Shown here: positions 25,563 through 34,942 of the stretch, piece by piece | Layout: every line of letters begins with the position of its first letter | Numbering within the stretch: the first letter of the stretch is position 1 | NCBI RefSeq assembly: GCF_900157375.1 | Contig: NZ_LT721901.1 | Coordinates: 3,024,315 to 3,088,314, forward strand | Direction of reading: 5' to 3' | Source of the DNA: Mycobacterium rhizamassiliense | GTDB taxonomy: Bacteria; Actinomycetota; Actinomycetes; Mycobacteriales; Mycobacteriaceae | DNA length: 64,000 nt | Notes under the pieces: generated by a model | Told to the model about the DNA's origin: nothing | What the model saw: the letters and a program-made list of their open reading frames with translations, nothing else | Databases searched by the model: none | Position numbers and translations under genes: made by a program

Positions 25563-27299
25563 ATGACCTATGACCTCGTGATCCGCGATGGCACAATCGT
25601 CGACGGCTGGGGGGGAGCGCCCTATCGGGGCGACGTCGCGGTACGTGGCGGCGTCATCGTGGCGGTGGGGTCGATCGATGGTGCGGGCAGGCATGAGATC
25701 GACGCGGCAGGCCTGTTGGTCACACCGGGATTCATCGACCTACACACCCACTACGACGGTCAGGCGATCTGGTCGGATCGGCTCAACCCGTCGTCGTCGC
25801 ACGGTGTGACCACAGCGGTAATCGGTAACTGCGGTGTGGGATTCGCGCCTTGCCGGCTGGCCGATCATGACGTGCTTGTCGACGTCATGGCCGGTGTCGA
25901 AGACATTCCTGGCGTGGTCATGGTCGAGGGTTTGGCGTGGGACTGGGAGACGTTTCCCCAATTCCTGGACCGGATCGAGGCGGGTCGGCGTGACATTGAT
26001 GTCGCGGCGTTGCTGCCACATTCGCCATTGCGGGTCTACGTAATGGGGCAGCGCGGCGCCGACCGCGAACCGGCGACGGTTCACGACCTGGCCGAGATGC
26101 GCAAGCTGGCTGCCGAGGCGGTGCGGGCCGGAGCGTTGGGCTTCGCCTCGTCGCGATTGGCTACCCACCGCACCGACGGCGGGCAGCAAATCCCGAGCTA
26201 CGACGCCGGGGACAACGAGATTCTCGAGATCGCGCGGGGGATAGCCGACGGCGGTGGGGGATTGATTCAGTTCGTACCGGACATCCCTGCCGCCGGCTAC
26301 GAATCGGTACTGCAGACGGTGTTCGATGCCGCCAATGTCGTCGGCCTGCCGGTGACGTTCACGCTTCTCGTTGGCAATGCTGGTGATCCCCTGTGGGAGA
26401 AAGCAATTACGATGGTGGAGAAAGCCAATGATGCCGGAGGGGACGTCACCGCGCAGGTCTTCCCCCGGCCTATCGGGTTGATGCTGGGTCTGGAGTTAAC
26501 GATAAATCCGTTCACGTTGTGTCCCACCTATGGCCAGATCGCTGATCTTCCGCTAACCGAACGCGTCGCGCAGATGCGCAAACCCGATGTGCGCGCGAAG
26601 ATCCTGGCCGACCGTCCCACCGACGCCACATCCAATCCGTTGTTTCACCTGGGACAGGCGTGGGAGTGGATCTTTCCGATCGATGACCGCGCCATCTACG
26701 AGCCCGACCGCACCGAGAGCATATTGGCCAGAGCGCGAACCCGGGGTGTCTCACCGTTGGAGGAGGCCTACGACCGTCTGCTCGATGATGATGGCCACGC
26801 CATGCTGCTGGGCGCCATGGCTAACTTCACCGACAACTCCCTGGACACCGTCGGCAACCTGATACGCCGTGATGACGTGGTGCTGGGTTTGGGCGACGGT
26901 GGCGCCCATTACGGAATGATTTGCGACTCAAGCTATCCGACCTACCTGCTGACGCATTGGGCGCGCGACCGGGACACGGGTCGACTGTCGGTCGCCGAGG
27001 CAGTCCGGGAACTGACCTCGACACCGGCCAAGGTAGCCGGACTGCTCGACCGTGGTCGGATCGAGGTTGGCTACAAGGCCGACCTCAACGTCATCGACCA
27101 CGCCGCGCTGCGATTGCACAAGCCAGTGATCACCCACGACCTACCCGCGGGAGGACGCAGACTGGACCAGAGCGCCAACGGCTACGTTGCGACCATTGTT
27201 TCGGGCCAGGTGATCGCCGAGCACGACGTGCCCACCGACGCCAGGCCCGGCCGACTTGTCCGCGGGCGCCAGCCCGCACCGGCCGGATTGCGCGGCTGA
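25563..27299 (+). CDS. D-aminoacylase/dihydroorotase-like amidohydrolase (amidohydrolase_3)
   Basis: 578 residues. Metal motif FIDLHTHYDGQ (His61, His63), the Cys ligand in GNCGVGFAP typical of N-acyl-D-amino-acid deacylases, and the late Asp region in LGDGGAHYGMICD. Hydrolysis of an amide or cyclic amide is the family reaction. Starts 53 bases after the BKACE gene, behind CATTGCAGATT (25511-25521), with GGGAGG as RBS; its stop overlaps the next ATG by one base. Confidence 0.88.
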   Translation: MTYDLVIRDGTIVDGWGGAPYRGDVAVRGGVIVAVGSIDGAGRHEIDAAGLLVTPGFIDLHTHYDGQAIWSDRLNPSSSHGVTTAVIGNCGVGFAPCRLADHDVLVDVMAGVEDIPGVVMVEGLAWDWETFPQFLDRIEAGRRDIDVAALLPHSPLRVYVMGQRGADREPATVHDLAEMRKLAAEAVRAGALGFASSRLATHRTDGGQQIPSYDAGDNEILEIARGIADGGGGLIQFVPDIPAAGYESVLQTVFDAANVVGLPVTFTLLVGNAGDPLWEKAITMVEKANDAGGDVTAQVFPRPIGLMLGLELTINPFTLCPTYGQIADLPLTERVAQMRKPDVRAKILADRPTDATSNPLFHLGQAWEWIFPIDDRAIYEPDRTESILARARTRGVSPLEEAYDRLLDDDGHAMLLGAMANFTDNSLDTVGNLIRRDDVVLGLGDGGAHYGMICDSSYPTYLLTHWARDRDTGRLSVAEAVRELTSTPAKVAGLLDRGRIEVGYKADLNVIDHAALRLHKPVITHDLPAGGRRLDQSANGYVATIVSGQVIAEHDVPTDARPGRLVRGRQPAPAGLRG

Positions 27300-28354
27300 T
27301 GGACGCCACCGCCCTGGAGTCAGTGGACGACGTCACTCCGGAGTGGATGGCAGCTGTCCTTGCGCAGAACGGCATCGCCGCCACCGTGTGTCGCGTATCC
27401 ACCGTGCCGGTCGGCAACGGACAAATGGGTTCGTGTTATCGGCTATCCATTGGCTACGGCACCGGCGATGGACCGGACCGGCTGATCGTGGAGCTGCCGG
27501 CCACCGATGCGGCAAGTCGCGCCGCCGGCCAACTCGGCTACCGATGCGAGACTACGTTTTACCGCACGGTCGCTGATCGGGTGCACCTCGACATCCCACG
27601 GTGCTATTTCGCCGCGATGAACGAGTGCGGCGACGGATTCACCCTCGTGTTAGAGGACCTTGCACCCGCCGAGGCCGGCGACCAAATCGCCGGTTGCTCT
27701 CTCGATCAAGCTCGTGCGGCCGCAGTCAACGTCGCTGGATTGCACGCGCCGACCTGGAATGACCCGTCGCTTCGTGAACTCGACTGGCTCATACCAGATC
27801 TCGCAGCGTACCCGGAAGTAGCTGCCGCATTCCTCGTGGACGCCACCGCCCAGTTTCTGGACCGCTACGAGGTCACCCCGGACACCGCCGTGACACTGCG
27901 CCGCTTCGCTGATCGATTCGTGGACTGGGCAACTGGGCGACCCGAGCCGTTCGCCATGCTGCACAGCGACTACCGCCTGGACAATCTGCTCTTCGCCGAA
28001 CCCGATGCCCCCCGACCGGTGATCGCCGTCGATTGGCAGGTCGTCACCGTCGGGTCGCCACTGCGCGATGTTGCCTTCCTTGTTTCCACTGGTCTGTCGA
28101 CCGCGCGCCGGCGCGCCGGCGAGAAGGGGATCGTCCAGGCCTACCATCGGCGCCTCGTCGCGCTCGGAGTCGACGGCTACAGCATCGAACAATGTTGGGA
28201 GGACTACCGGTACGGGCTGTTTCAAGGCCCACTCATCACGGTGTTGGGCGCGTTCGTCGCTCAGCCCACCGCGCGGGGCGACCGGATGTTCGCCGTCATG
28301 GCCGAGCGGTCATCGACGGCGATCAGCGACCTAGATGCGATGTCTCTGGTATGA
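27299..28354 (+). CDS. aminoglycoside-phosphotransferase-fold kinase (APH/ACAD10-like)
   Basis: 351 residues from ATG 27299, coupled to the preceding stop (TGATG). Protein-kinase-like fold: catalytic loop HSDYRLDNLLF (HxDxxxxN) and metal-binding Asp in AVDWQVVTVGSP. The residues upstream match APH-type kinases that occur beside or fused to acyl-CoA dehydrogenases (ACAD10/11), which phosphorylate 4-hydroxyacyl-CoA-type intermediates. This is a tempting but unproven role here. The frame is open further upstream but that is the out-of-frame 3' end of the previous gene. Confidence 0.85.
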   Translation: MDATALESVDDVTPEWMAAVLAQNGIAATVCRVSTVPVGNGQMGSCYRLSIGYGTGDGPDRLIVELPATDAASRAAGQLGYRCETTFYRTVADRVHLDIPRCYFAAMNECGDGFTLVLEDLAPAEAGDQIAGCSLDQARAAAVNVAGLHAPTWNDPSLRELDWLIPDLAAYPEVAAAFLVDATAQFLDRYEVTPDTAVTLRRFADRFVDWATGRPEPFAMLHSDYRLDNLLFAEPDAPRPVIAVDWQVVTVGSPLRDVAFLVSTGLSTARRRAGEKGIVQAYHRRLVALGVDGYSIEQCWEDYRYGLFQGPLITVLGAFVAQPTARGDRMFAVMAERSSTAISDLDAMSLV

Positions 28355-28417
28355 CGGCATTCGGGATTGGGAGCGCATGAGGTCCTGGTGCGAACGCGAG
28401 ATTCTGGTGGGCCTCTG

Positions 28418-29185
28418 GTGATTGAGCGCTACCGGGGCCGGGTTGCGGTCGTGACCGGGCGAACCACAGGAATCGGGCGAGGTATCGTCGAACGCCTTGT
28501 CAGCGAAGGGGCTTCGGTCGTCACCTGTGCACGTCATCCGCCGGAATCCCCATTGCCACATGGAGCGACGTTTGTTGCTGCGGATATCACCGACGAGGCG
28601 TCGATATCCGGCGTCATCGATGCGGCAGTGGACCGCTATGGTCGGCTCGACGTGGTCGTGGCGAATGCGGGCGGTGCCAACATCGGACCCTGGCCCGACG
28701 AACCCGTCCAGCAATGGCGCGAGCTGATCGATATCAACCTGCATGGCGCGATGCTCACATGTCGGGCAGCGTGGCCGCATCTGGTGTCGACAAAGGGAAA
28801 CATCGTCGTCATCTCGTCGCTTTCGGCGTGGATGGGTGTCGGCGCGCACGAGATGGAACGGATGGGCGGCTTTCAGCCCTCCGCCGCCTACCAGGCGAGC
28901 AAGGCCGGGATCGAGGGACTCGCAAAGCATCTCGCAGGCCGTGGCGGCGAGCATGGGCTGCGAGTCAACGTGGTGCGTCCAGGGCGCATCCTGACCGACA
29001 AGTGGCAAGGTTTCCTCGGCGAGGATGGCCTCTTCTGGTCGCATTATCAGAACATTCAGTTACTCAAACGTCATGGCCGCGCTGAGGACGTCGCAGCTGC
29101 CGTGGCGTTCTTGGCTTCCGACGAAGCAGCTTTCATTACCGCCGCAGTCCTCGACGTCGACGGCGGCGCAGCCGCCAAACTCTAA
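28418..29185 (+). CDS. SDR family oxidoreductase
   Basis: About 255 residues from GTG 28418; TTG 28367 would add 17 residues without SDR homology. VAVVTGRTTGIGRGI cofactor loop, VANAGGANIG, SSLSAW then YQASKAGIEG as the catalytic Tyr/Lys, and DVDGGAAAKL at the end. It lies 63 bases after the kinase gene and 15 before the next gene, so part of the mmsA-BKACE operon. Substrate unknown. Confidence 0.83.
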   Translation: MIERYRGRVAVVTGRTTGIGRGIVERLVSEGASVVTCARHPPESPLPHGATFVAADITDEASISGVIDAAVDRYGRLDVVVANAGGANIGPWPDEPVQQWRELIDINLHGAMLTCRAAWPHLVSTKGNIVVISSLSAWMGVGAHEMERMGGFQPSAAYQASKAGIEGLAKHLAGRGGEHGLRVNVVRPGRILTDKWQGFLGEDGLFWSHYQNIQLLKRHGRAEDVAAAVAFLASDEAAFITAAVLDVDGGAAAKL

Positions 29186-29200
29186 CCACCTGGAGGAACC

Positions 29201-30331
29201 GTGCTAAGCCCATTCGACGACTTCCCAATCCACCCCTCGGCCGATCCAATCGCCCACCCCGCCACGGGCGATATCAACCACTACGACCGGTACTGGTTCA
29301 ACGGCCATCAGCGCGACGGAGCGTTCTACTTCGGTGCGGCAATGGGTCATTACCCGGTGCGCGGCGTGATCGACGCCGCATTCAGCATCGTGCGCGACGG
29401 AGTGGAGCACTCGATCTTCGCCTCCGGCGCGATGCCGACCGACCGATCCACCACCATCGGTCCGATCCGCATCGACGTGGTCGACCCGATGCGCACCATT
29501 CGCTACGTAGTCGAACCCAATGAGCACGGCATCACGTGCGACCTGCTTTTCCGCGCGACGACTGTCGCCGTCGAGGAACCCCGCCAGCAGCGACGCACGC
29601 CCGAGGGAATCTTGCTCACCGACCACACTCGTCTGACCCAGTGGGGTAGCTGGCAAGGCACAGTCACCGTCGACGGCCACGAGCTGCAGATCGACCCCGT
29701 CGAGGTCTCGGGCACACGCGATCGCTCGTGGGGCGTGCGCCCCATTGGCGAGCAGGTGCAGGTCATCCGACAACCCATGCCGCTCCAGGTGTTCTGGCTT
29801 TGGGCCCCAATACATTTCGGTGACCGCTTCACTCATCTGGCCGTTCACGAGCACGAAGACGGCAGACGGTGGCTCGAAACCGCGTTGGTCATCGATCCCA
29901 TCCCCGACGGCGCAGCCCCGTGGAGCACCGCCGGCGTGCGCGAATGTCATGACATCCGTTACGAACTCGACTGGGAGCCCGGTCGTCGAGAAATCAAACG
30001 CGCGCGACTGTGGTTCGATGACCCCGACGAGGGCGAAGTCTTGATCGAAGTCGAAAAGAAGTTCACTTTCCGGATGCGCGGAATCGGCTATTGGCACCCA
30101 CACTGGGGTCACGGAACCATCCACGGCCCGCTCGAGACCGGGCGCGAGTCAATCAAGCTGGACGACTTCGATCCCACCGACTTCGCCTCAATTCACCTCC
30201 AAAACCTGGTAATCGCAACGATGGGCGATCGCCGCGGCGTCGGCGTCGTCGAGCAGGTCGCCATCGGACCCCACCGACCGAGCGGATTGACCGGCCTGCT
30301 GGACGGACATCGAATTGCCAAACCGTCATAG
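29201..30331 (+). CDS. hypothetical protein, AttH/CrtC-like lipocalin-type double barrel
   Basis: 376 residues, GTG 29201 with GGAGG six bases upstream. No signal peptide. Beta-rich; the VSGTRDRSWGVRPIGEQ and GVGVVEQVAIGPHRPSG segments resemble the AttH/carotenoid-1,2-hydratase-like (DUF7064/7065) proteins that accompany actinobacterial terpenoid and steroid genes. A hydratase or carrier role for a hydrophobic intermediate is possible. Last gene of the mmsA operon. Family call is moderate; function unknown. Confidence 0.72.
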   Translation: MLSPFDDFPIHPSADPIAHPATGDINHYDRYWFNGHQRDGAFYFGAAMGHYPVRGVIDAAFSIVRDGVEHSIFASGAMPTDRSTTIGPIRIDVVDPMRTIRYVVEPNEHGITCDLLFRATTVAVEEPRQQRRTPEGILLTDHTRLTQWGSWQGTVTVDGHELQIDPVEVSGTRDRSWGVRPIGEQVQVIRQPMPLQVFWLWAPIHFGDRFTHLAVHEHEDGRRWLETALVIDPIPDGAAPWSTAGVRECHDIRYELDWEPGRREIKRARLWFDDPDEGEVLIEVEKKFTFRMRGIGYWHPHWGHGTIHGPLETGRESIKLDDFDPTDFASIHLQNLVIATMGDRRGVGVVEQVAIGPHRPSGLTGLLDGHRIAKPS

Positions 30332-30593
30332 CAACGACTCTTGCACCGAGGTGACCACGACGATGAGGCGCTCCATCCCTCGGTCGACCGCGTACCCCGC
30401 GATGCATATCCTTACTGCGGAGCAGGGCGCGTTCGACGGTGGCGTCGCCACCTCGCGCTTGGGTCGTCTGCTGAATGTCGTCGAAGGTTTGGACCCGTCG
30501 TGCAGCAGCGGCAGCACCTCGCACCGACATGGATGATGGCAACACCACGAAATTGCGTGCGTATGCAGCTTCGCTATACAAGCATCCCCGCGC

Positions 30594-30740
30594 TGCATAG
30601 TCGGCGATCACCTTGTGGAGTTCTCTAATGCCGGCATGGCCTTTGGGTAGCCGGTGCGATGCCGGCCGTGCTCCGTCAGCAGCCATCACTGAGACGTCAT
30701 AGTGGTCCTCTGCCTGAATCGTCACCGCCAAGGCGGTCAT
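30594..30740 (-). pseudogene. IS110-family transposase, 5' remnant
   Basis: The first 49 residues of a 195-codon frame, AEDHYDVSVMAADGARP followed by SHRLPKGHAGIRELHKVIA, match the N-terminus of DEDD-type IS110 transposases (usual form GDDWAEDHHDV...RLPEGxxGIxxLHELI). The first catalytic Asp region is changed to TIQAEDH. Homology stops after about 50 residues, and the rest of the transposase is absent. No flanking repeats were identified, as usual for IS110. It marks an old insertion in this decayed stretch. Confidence 0.6.
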
Positions 30741-30752
30741 CTTTCGGCGCGG

Positions 30753-31007
30753 TTACTGTTGCGGATCGGTGAGGGCTTGTTCCGCGATGCGGACGCAATC
30801 GGCGACGCTTGAGTCGGCGTGTATGGCTACCTCGTTGAGGATGTCGCGGACCTCGTCGGTGGTGAGGCCGTTGGCTAGGGCTTGTTTGATTTCGCTGCGC
30901 AGCTCGGCAGTTCGGTGTAGTGCTGCGGCGGCGGCGATGTTCAACATGCTGAGGTCTTTTGCAGACAATCGGGTGTTGTGTGTTGGCCGTTGATCATCTT
31001 GTTGCAT
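30753..31007 (-). CDS. carboxymuconolactone decarboxylase-like, short
   Basis: 84 residues from ATG 31007 (AAAGGG upstream). LSAKDLSMLNIAAAAALHRTAELRSEI and TTDEVRDILNEVAIHADSSVADC match the core helices of the CMD/AhpD-like fold, but the N-terminal third of a typical 120-130 residue CMD is missing. It could be a functional short form or a gene fragment; its position between an IS110 remnant and a BKACE fragment favours a fragment. No CxxC pair, so not an AhpD peroxidase partner. Confidence 0.55.
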   Translation of the reverse strand: MQQDDQRPTHNTRLSAKDLSMLNIAAAAALHRTAELRSEIKQALANGLTTDEVRDILNEVAIHADSSVADCVRIAEQALTDPQQ

Positions 31008-31347
31008 GATGCCCTTTCGTTCGTGCAACCGGTGCGTACCCCCGTCTTTCACTGGCGGTAAATCTGGCTACGCGCAGGCTGATCCGCGGTTAGTCCGCGT
31101 TGGACCTTGTATCCGCTCGTCAGGCAGAACATGGCGCGATCGAGGATCGGGAGTGTGTCGGTGACGGCGATCTCGCCTGGCGGCGAAGCGCCCACGAAGA
31201 CATTGATGGTCGCAGATGATGTCTGTCCGCACGAAGATACATTAGTTGCATTTTATGATCATGATCTTCTCTTCAGAAGAATCTGCTGCTAGCGTTGCCC
31301 GACATCATCATCTTCGACCAGGGCGCCGCTCGGCGCCAGGCAGCGGA

Positions 31348-31485
31348 GATTACGTATACGAAATCGTTGCCGGTGCACTCGCTCGCATCGATGCTGGGGT
31401 CGCTAATGTTCACCACCACATCGCCGATTTCACCGTCTCAGGCAGGTGGCCAGCCGAGGTGTACCTGAGCCTCTGGCGACGGGTA
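31348..31485 (+). pseudogene. BKACE (DUF849) fragment
   Basis: 46 codons that align with residues about 28-70 of the intact BKACE at 24619. ARIDAGVANVHHHIADF matches ACFEAGAAIVHQHISNY, and AEVYLSLWRRV matches AEVYLSIWRRV. The H-x-H zinc pair is kept. There is no start codon region or C-terminal part; the frame ends at 31503 just before the crotonase gene. This shows a second, diverged BKACE gene was once next to the crotonase. Confidence 0.75.
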
Positions 31486-31495
31486 AGGAGAATTC

Positions 31496-32335
31496 ATGTC
31501 TGAAGCCACCCAGTCCAATACGGTCGGTCCACGCCCTCCGGACGGCGACTGGCTCGGCACGCCGTTTCTCAGGTTCACCCGCGAGGGACCTCTTGCGATC
31601 TGCACTTTGGACCGCCCGCAAGCCCGAAATGCCATGACGGCCGCGATGTATTTCGGCATCGGATACGCGGTGAACCGGGTCAACTCCGATAACGACCTGG
31701 CCGGTCTGATCATCACGGGTACTGGCGATGTCTTCGCGCCGGGCGGTGATCTCGGCGGCGGCGGAGTGGACCACTGGATGGACTTCGGATCAACGTTGTC
31801 GATGGACGCTGTGCTGCCGTTCGACACGTTACGAACCTCGGCCAAGCCCGTGGTCTCAGCGGTCAACGGACTGTGCCAGGGCGGTGGCCTGATGATCGCG
31901 ATGTGTAACGACATGGCGATGGTGAGCGACCGCGCGACATTCCGGGTGCCCGAACTGTTCCGAGGTATCGCAGACACCTATTACAGCCAGATGCTGGCCC
32001 GCATCATCGGGCCGGTCCGCACGCGGGACCTCATGCTGACCGGTCGTGTCCTGTCCGCCGAGGAGGCCGTTGATTGGGGCCTGGTCGCCCGCGTGGTCCC
32101 ACACGATGAACTCATGGACTCTGCGCGCGACGTGCTGGGGCAGTGCTGCCGCACGGCGCCCACCGCCCGCGGTGTCGTGAAGGCGAGCTTGGACAACTAT
32201 CTGGGTCTGAATGACCGCATCGGAATGCGTTCCAGCCTACGGGCGCCCGAGGCTGCCGAAGGATATCGGGCTTTCAAGGAGCGGCGCTCGCCCAGCTGGG
32301 TGCACCCCGACCTGCAGCTGGCAGGGCGGCTCTAG
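31496..32335 (+). CDS. enoyl-CoA hydratase/isomerase (crotonase)
   Basis: 279 residues, ATG with AAGGAG seven bases upstream. Crotonase fold: LDRPQARNAMT, oxyanion-hole strand FAPGGDLGG, and AVNGLCQGGGLMIAMCNDMAM, then VPELFRGIAD and LTGRVLSAEEAVDWGLV. Only one acid is evident near the usual catalytic Glu pair, so hydratase versus isomerase cannot be decided. It is the only obvious enoyl-CoA hydratase in the accessory region and may serve both acyl-CoA dehydrogenase pairs. It is intact although surrounded by gene fragments. Confidence 0.9.
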   Translation: MSEATQSNTVGPRPPDGDWLGTPFLRFTREGPLAICTLDRPQARNAMTAAMYFGIGYAVNRVNSDNDLAGLIITGTGDVFAPGGDLGGGGVDHWMDFGSTLSMDAVLPFDTLRTSAKPVVSAVNGLCQGGGLMIAMCNDMAMVSDRATFRVPELFRGIADTYYSQMLARIIGPVRTRDLMLTGRVLSAEEAVDWGLVARVVPHDELMDSARDVLGQCCRTAPTARGVVKASLDNYLGLNDRIGMRSSLRAPEAAEGYRAFKERRSPSWVHPDLQLAGRL

Positions 32336-32434
32336 TCGCCTTCGGCGAGGCGCTGGAAGTCGATGTCTCTTGCCCAGCACCGCGTGGTGGGCTGCGGGCG
32401 CTAGTGTCTTACCCGGCGCGCGGCGCATTAGGTG

Positions 32435-32722
32435 TCATTCGTAGGCAAGTTCTAGGCGTTCGAGGCGCCGCACCAGGAGGCTCGGCGGCCACCGCCAAGT
32501 ATGAGCGGCCTCGATCTTCGAGGTGCGTTCAAGAAGCTGCCTGAGCACGATTTGGGCCTCCAGCCGAGCGAGGGCCGCCCCGATGCAGAAGTGTGTTCCC
32601 TTGCCAAAAGTGATGTGACCCTTGCCATTGCGACGGTCTAGCCGGAACTCATTGGGATCGTCGAAACGCGACGGATCCCGATTGGCCGCCCCCCACAACA
32701 ACAGCAGGTGAGAACCCCGCGT
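32435..32722 (-). pseudogene. cytochrome P450, C-terminal remnant
   Basis: About 95 codons: GSHLLLLWGAANRDPSRF, DPNEFRLDRRNGKGHITF, then the heme loop FGKGTHFCIG with its Cys and the last helices. An in-frame stop precedes the fragment near 32725 and no I-helix or ExxR exists upstream, so the first three quarters of the gene are gone. Not closely similar to the other P450s here. Confidence 0.85.
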
Positions 32723-32859
32723 CGAGATTCACTCCGCACAGCTCGTATTAAGGTATGCGACTGGTTCGTAAGCTTTTTGACTTACTCACACAACCCCGTT
32801 AGGTTGTCGTCCCAGACGGCCGTGCAAGCACAGCTTCCATATCCCCGGACGGAGTCGGC

Positions 32860-33654
32860 TTGAGCGAATGGACCGATCGCGACGACCGTCAACGGGTCGC
32901 CCGTGCGGAGTACGAGCACATCATGTGCGCGCCGGCCCCTGCCCCGGTCAGCGCCTACATTGATGGCGGAGTGATCGGGTTCGTCTTCGCCGAGATGTGG
33001 CGCCGCGGCGTACTCACGCCTCGCGATCGTCGCTGGATCACCCTTGCGTGCGTCGGCATGGCCGACGCACCCGTGCCCATGGAGACCCACTGTTACGCCG
33101 CCCTCAAGAGCAACGAGGTGACCAAGGAGGAGATCGACGAGTTCCTGCTCTTCTTCGGCACCCAGGCGGGTTGGCCCAAGGGCTCGTCGATGCTCACCTA
33201 CATCATGGCTGCCTTCGCCAAAATCGCCGAGGAGGACGGCGAGACGCTGACCTTCGCGAGGTTCGTCCCGTGGGCCGATCCGGTTGCCGACGGCGTCCGC
33301 CGAGCCCGAGGTGAGGCGGCATACGCGGCCGTGCACGGAGCCGCGCCTGCACCGCCACGCACCTCATTTCAAGCCGTGGGCGACCTCGACTACCTCTACG
33401 GCGAGATCTGGAGCCGCGATGAGTACCTCACCCCGCGCGACCGACGACTAGTCGCAATCTCCTGCAGCGCCGCCCTCGGGATCGATGCGGAGATGACCGA
33501 TCAGCTCGAGTCCGCCTTGCGCAGCGGCGATCTCACGTTCGACGAGCTGCAAGAGGTCGTCATGCACATCGCGGTATATCTCGGTTGGATCGTGGCGCGA
33601 CGCCTCGATCACCTCCTGGTGGCGGCGGCGAAGAATACCGGCACAGACAGCTAA
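32860..33654 (+). CDS. tandem carboxymuconolactone decarboxylase-fold protein
   Basis: 264 residues from TTG 32860 (GGAG five bases upstream). Two CMD-like repeats: about 20-130 (LTPRDRRWITLACVGMADAPV, EEIDEFLLFFGTQAGWPKG) and 150-262 (LTPRDRRLVAISCSAALGI, DELQEVVMHIAVYLGWIVA). No CxxC peroxidatic pair. Tandem CMD proteins occur in aromatic and gamma-lactone catabolism, so lactone decarboxylation or hydrolysis is plausible. It stands alone after the P450 remnant. Confidence 0.82.
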   Translation: MSEWTDRDDRQRVARAEYEHIMCAPAPAPVSAYIDGGVIGFVFAEMWRRGVLTPRDRRWITLACVGMADAPVPMETHCYAALKSNEVTKEEIDEFLLFFGTQAGWPKGSSMLTYIMAAFAKIAEEDGETLTFARFVPWADPVADGVRRARGEAAYAAVHGAAPAPPRTSFQAVGDLDYLYGEIWSRDEYLTPRDRRLVAISCSAALGIDAEMTDQLESALRSGDLTFDELQEVVMHIAVYLGWIVARRLDHLLVAAAKNTGTDS

Positions 33655-34100
33655 CGAGGCGGCGATGCTCGCGTGATGCCAGGTTCTCCGATCGGGTCCA
33701 CGCCTTCGGCGAAGGAGACGCTGGTGCTTGAGGCGGTTCGAGTGCCCGCCGCCTTGCCTATCAGCGTCGCCGACGACGTCGTTGCATTTCGTATGCGCAC
33801 GGCCGCGGAGCAATTCCTCGCCTACGGGTGACCTGGCCTGGCCGGCCGGCAGCTAGCCCGAGTCCGACTCCGGAAGTGTTGGTCTCGTTGACTGATCCTC
33901 CCGTCGAACACTTCGCCTGGACTGGGGGGCGTCGTCCGCACCGCGACCGGCTTGATCGCTGCCCTCCCACCAGCGGTAAAAGTCGAGATCGGTGATCGCC
34001 GTAGCCGCTCGCTCCGTTGCCGCGATGAACATCCTTTCCCCCGTTCGCTCAGCTGGGACAGTCGGCCACGATGTCGCGCTCGGGACCGATGATCATCCGT
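33655..34100. other. 446-base stretch without a convincing gene
   Basis: Only short frames occur, e.g. 33676-33831 (+, 51 codons, MPGSPIGSTPSAKET start), which has no RBS and no recognisable family. Composition is still high-GC, consistent with degraded coding sequence rather than a regulatory region. No tRNA, strong terminator or repeat was seen. Confidence 0.4.
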
Positions 34101-34790
34101 TCAGGGCAGGGCCCGCATTCGCGGACGGTCGGACGTGGATCCTTGGAGCGCGGTCAGTGTCTCGGCCGAGGGAACCGCTGTAAGAAACGCAACCATCCCG
34201 TCCAGCAGTGCGCTGACATGGACGGCGTAAGTCGACACGGTCGTCCCAAACACGCGCGCACGGTGGCGGTCGGCGCAGGCGTGCACGCACATCGCCGACA
34301 CCCGATGAATGCGGTCGTCGCGCAGCGGCTGCGGCACGTGGTCGATCAGGGCGCCGACGTGGTCGATGTACGCCTGATGTGATTCGCGGTGGGGAGCTGG
34401 CAGGGTGGATAGCGGGCTGCTTCGGTAGTCGTAGCGCAACAGTTGTTCGAGGAAGGGCAAGTAGTAGCAGGTTTCGTCTTCAGCTAGTTCGATGAGTGGG
34501 AGCTGATGCGCCTCCACCACGCTTCGCAGGTCGTCCGCGGACATCCGCGCCCCGAGCAACTGTCTTCGGCGGGTCAGGTGTTCGAGTCGGTTCGCCAGGA
34601 TCGCTTCGACAAGTGCATCTTTCGATCCGAAGTGGTACTGCACGGCGGACTTGTTCGCCATTCCTGCCGTGGTGCCAATGAGCCGGAGTGGAACACCGTC
34701 GAGACCGTGCTGGGCGAAGAGTCGCTCCGCGGTGAGCACCAACCGCTGCTTGGCCGACGCGCCTACCGGTGTGGACACCGACGTGGACAT
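34101..34790 (-). CDS. TetR-family transcriptional regulator
   Basis: 229 residues. N-terminal helix-turn-helix about 17-62 (RLVLTAERLFAQHGLDG, SAVQYHFGSKDALVEAIL) is canonical TetR; the C-terminal ligand domain is all-helical and not assignable to a ligand. It is divergent from the SDR operon starting at 34943, with a TTAAGT/ACTTAA inverted repeat between them, and is the only dedicated regulator in the accessory region. Repression of the rightward operon and of itself is the likely role. Confidence 0.92.
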   Translation of the reverse strand: MSTSVSTPVGASAKQRLVLTAERLFAQHGLDGVPLRLIGTTAGMANKSAVQYHFGSKDALVEAILANRLEHLTRRRQLLGARMSADDLRSVVEAHQLPLIELAEDETCYYLPFLEQLLRYDYRSSPLSTLPAPHRESHQAYIDHVGALIDHVPQPLRDDRIHRVSAMCVHACADRHRARVFGTTVSTYAVHVSALLDGMVAFLTAVPSAETLTALQGSTSDRPRMRALP

Positions 34791-34816
34791 TTGACCAGAA
34801 TCTCATACTAGACGGA

Positions 34817-34834
34817 TTAAGTCCTATAACTTAA
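34817..34834. promoter_or_regulatory. TetR operator candidate overlapping a -10 box
   Basis: TTAAGT (34817-34822), CCTATA spacer, ACTTAA (34829-34834): perfect six-base arms 27 bases from the tetR ATG and about 108 from the SDR ATG. TATAAC at 34825-34830 lies inside it and can serve as a -10 box reading rightward, so a bound repressor would block the promoter. Confidence 0.6.
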
Positions 34835-34942
34835 CATCCAGTCGAAGGTTTGAGAGGTGAATCGTTATCGACGAGCACCCGCGTCACTGAATCGCAGAGT
34901 AGACATCGAAGAGTCGGCGGTAGCCGACATAAGGAGATGCAA

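Noticed and set aside
33676..33831. 51-codon open frame as a small gene
   Set aside because: No RBS, no family, lies in degraded sequence.
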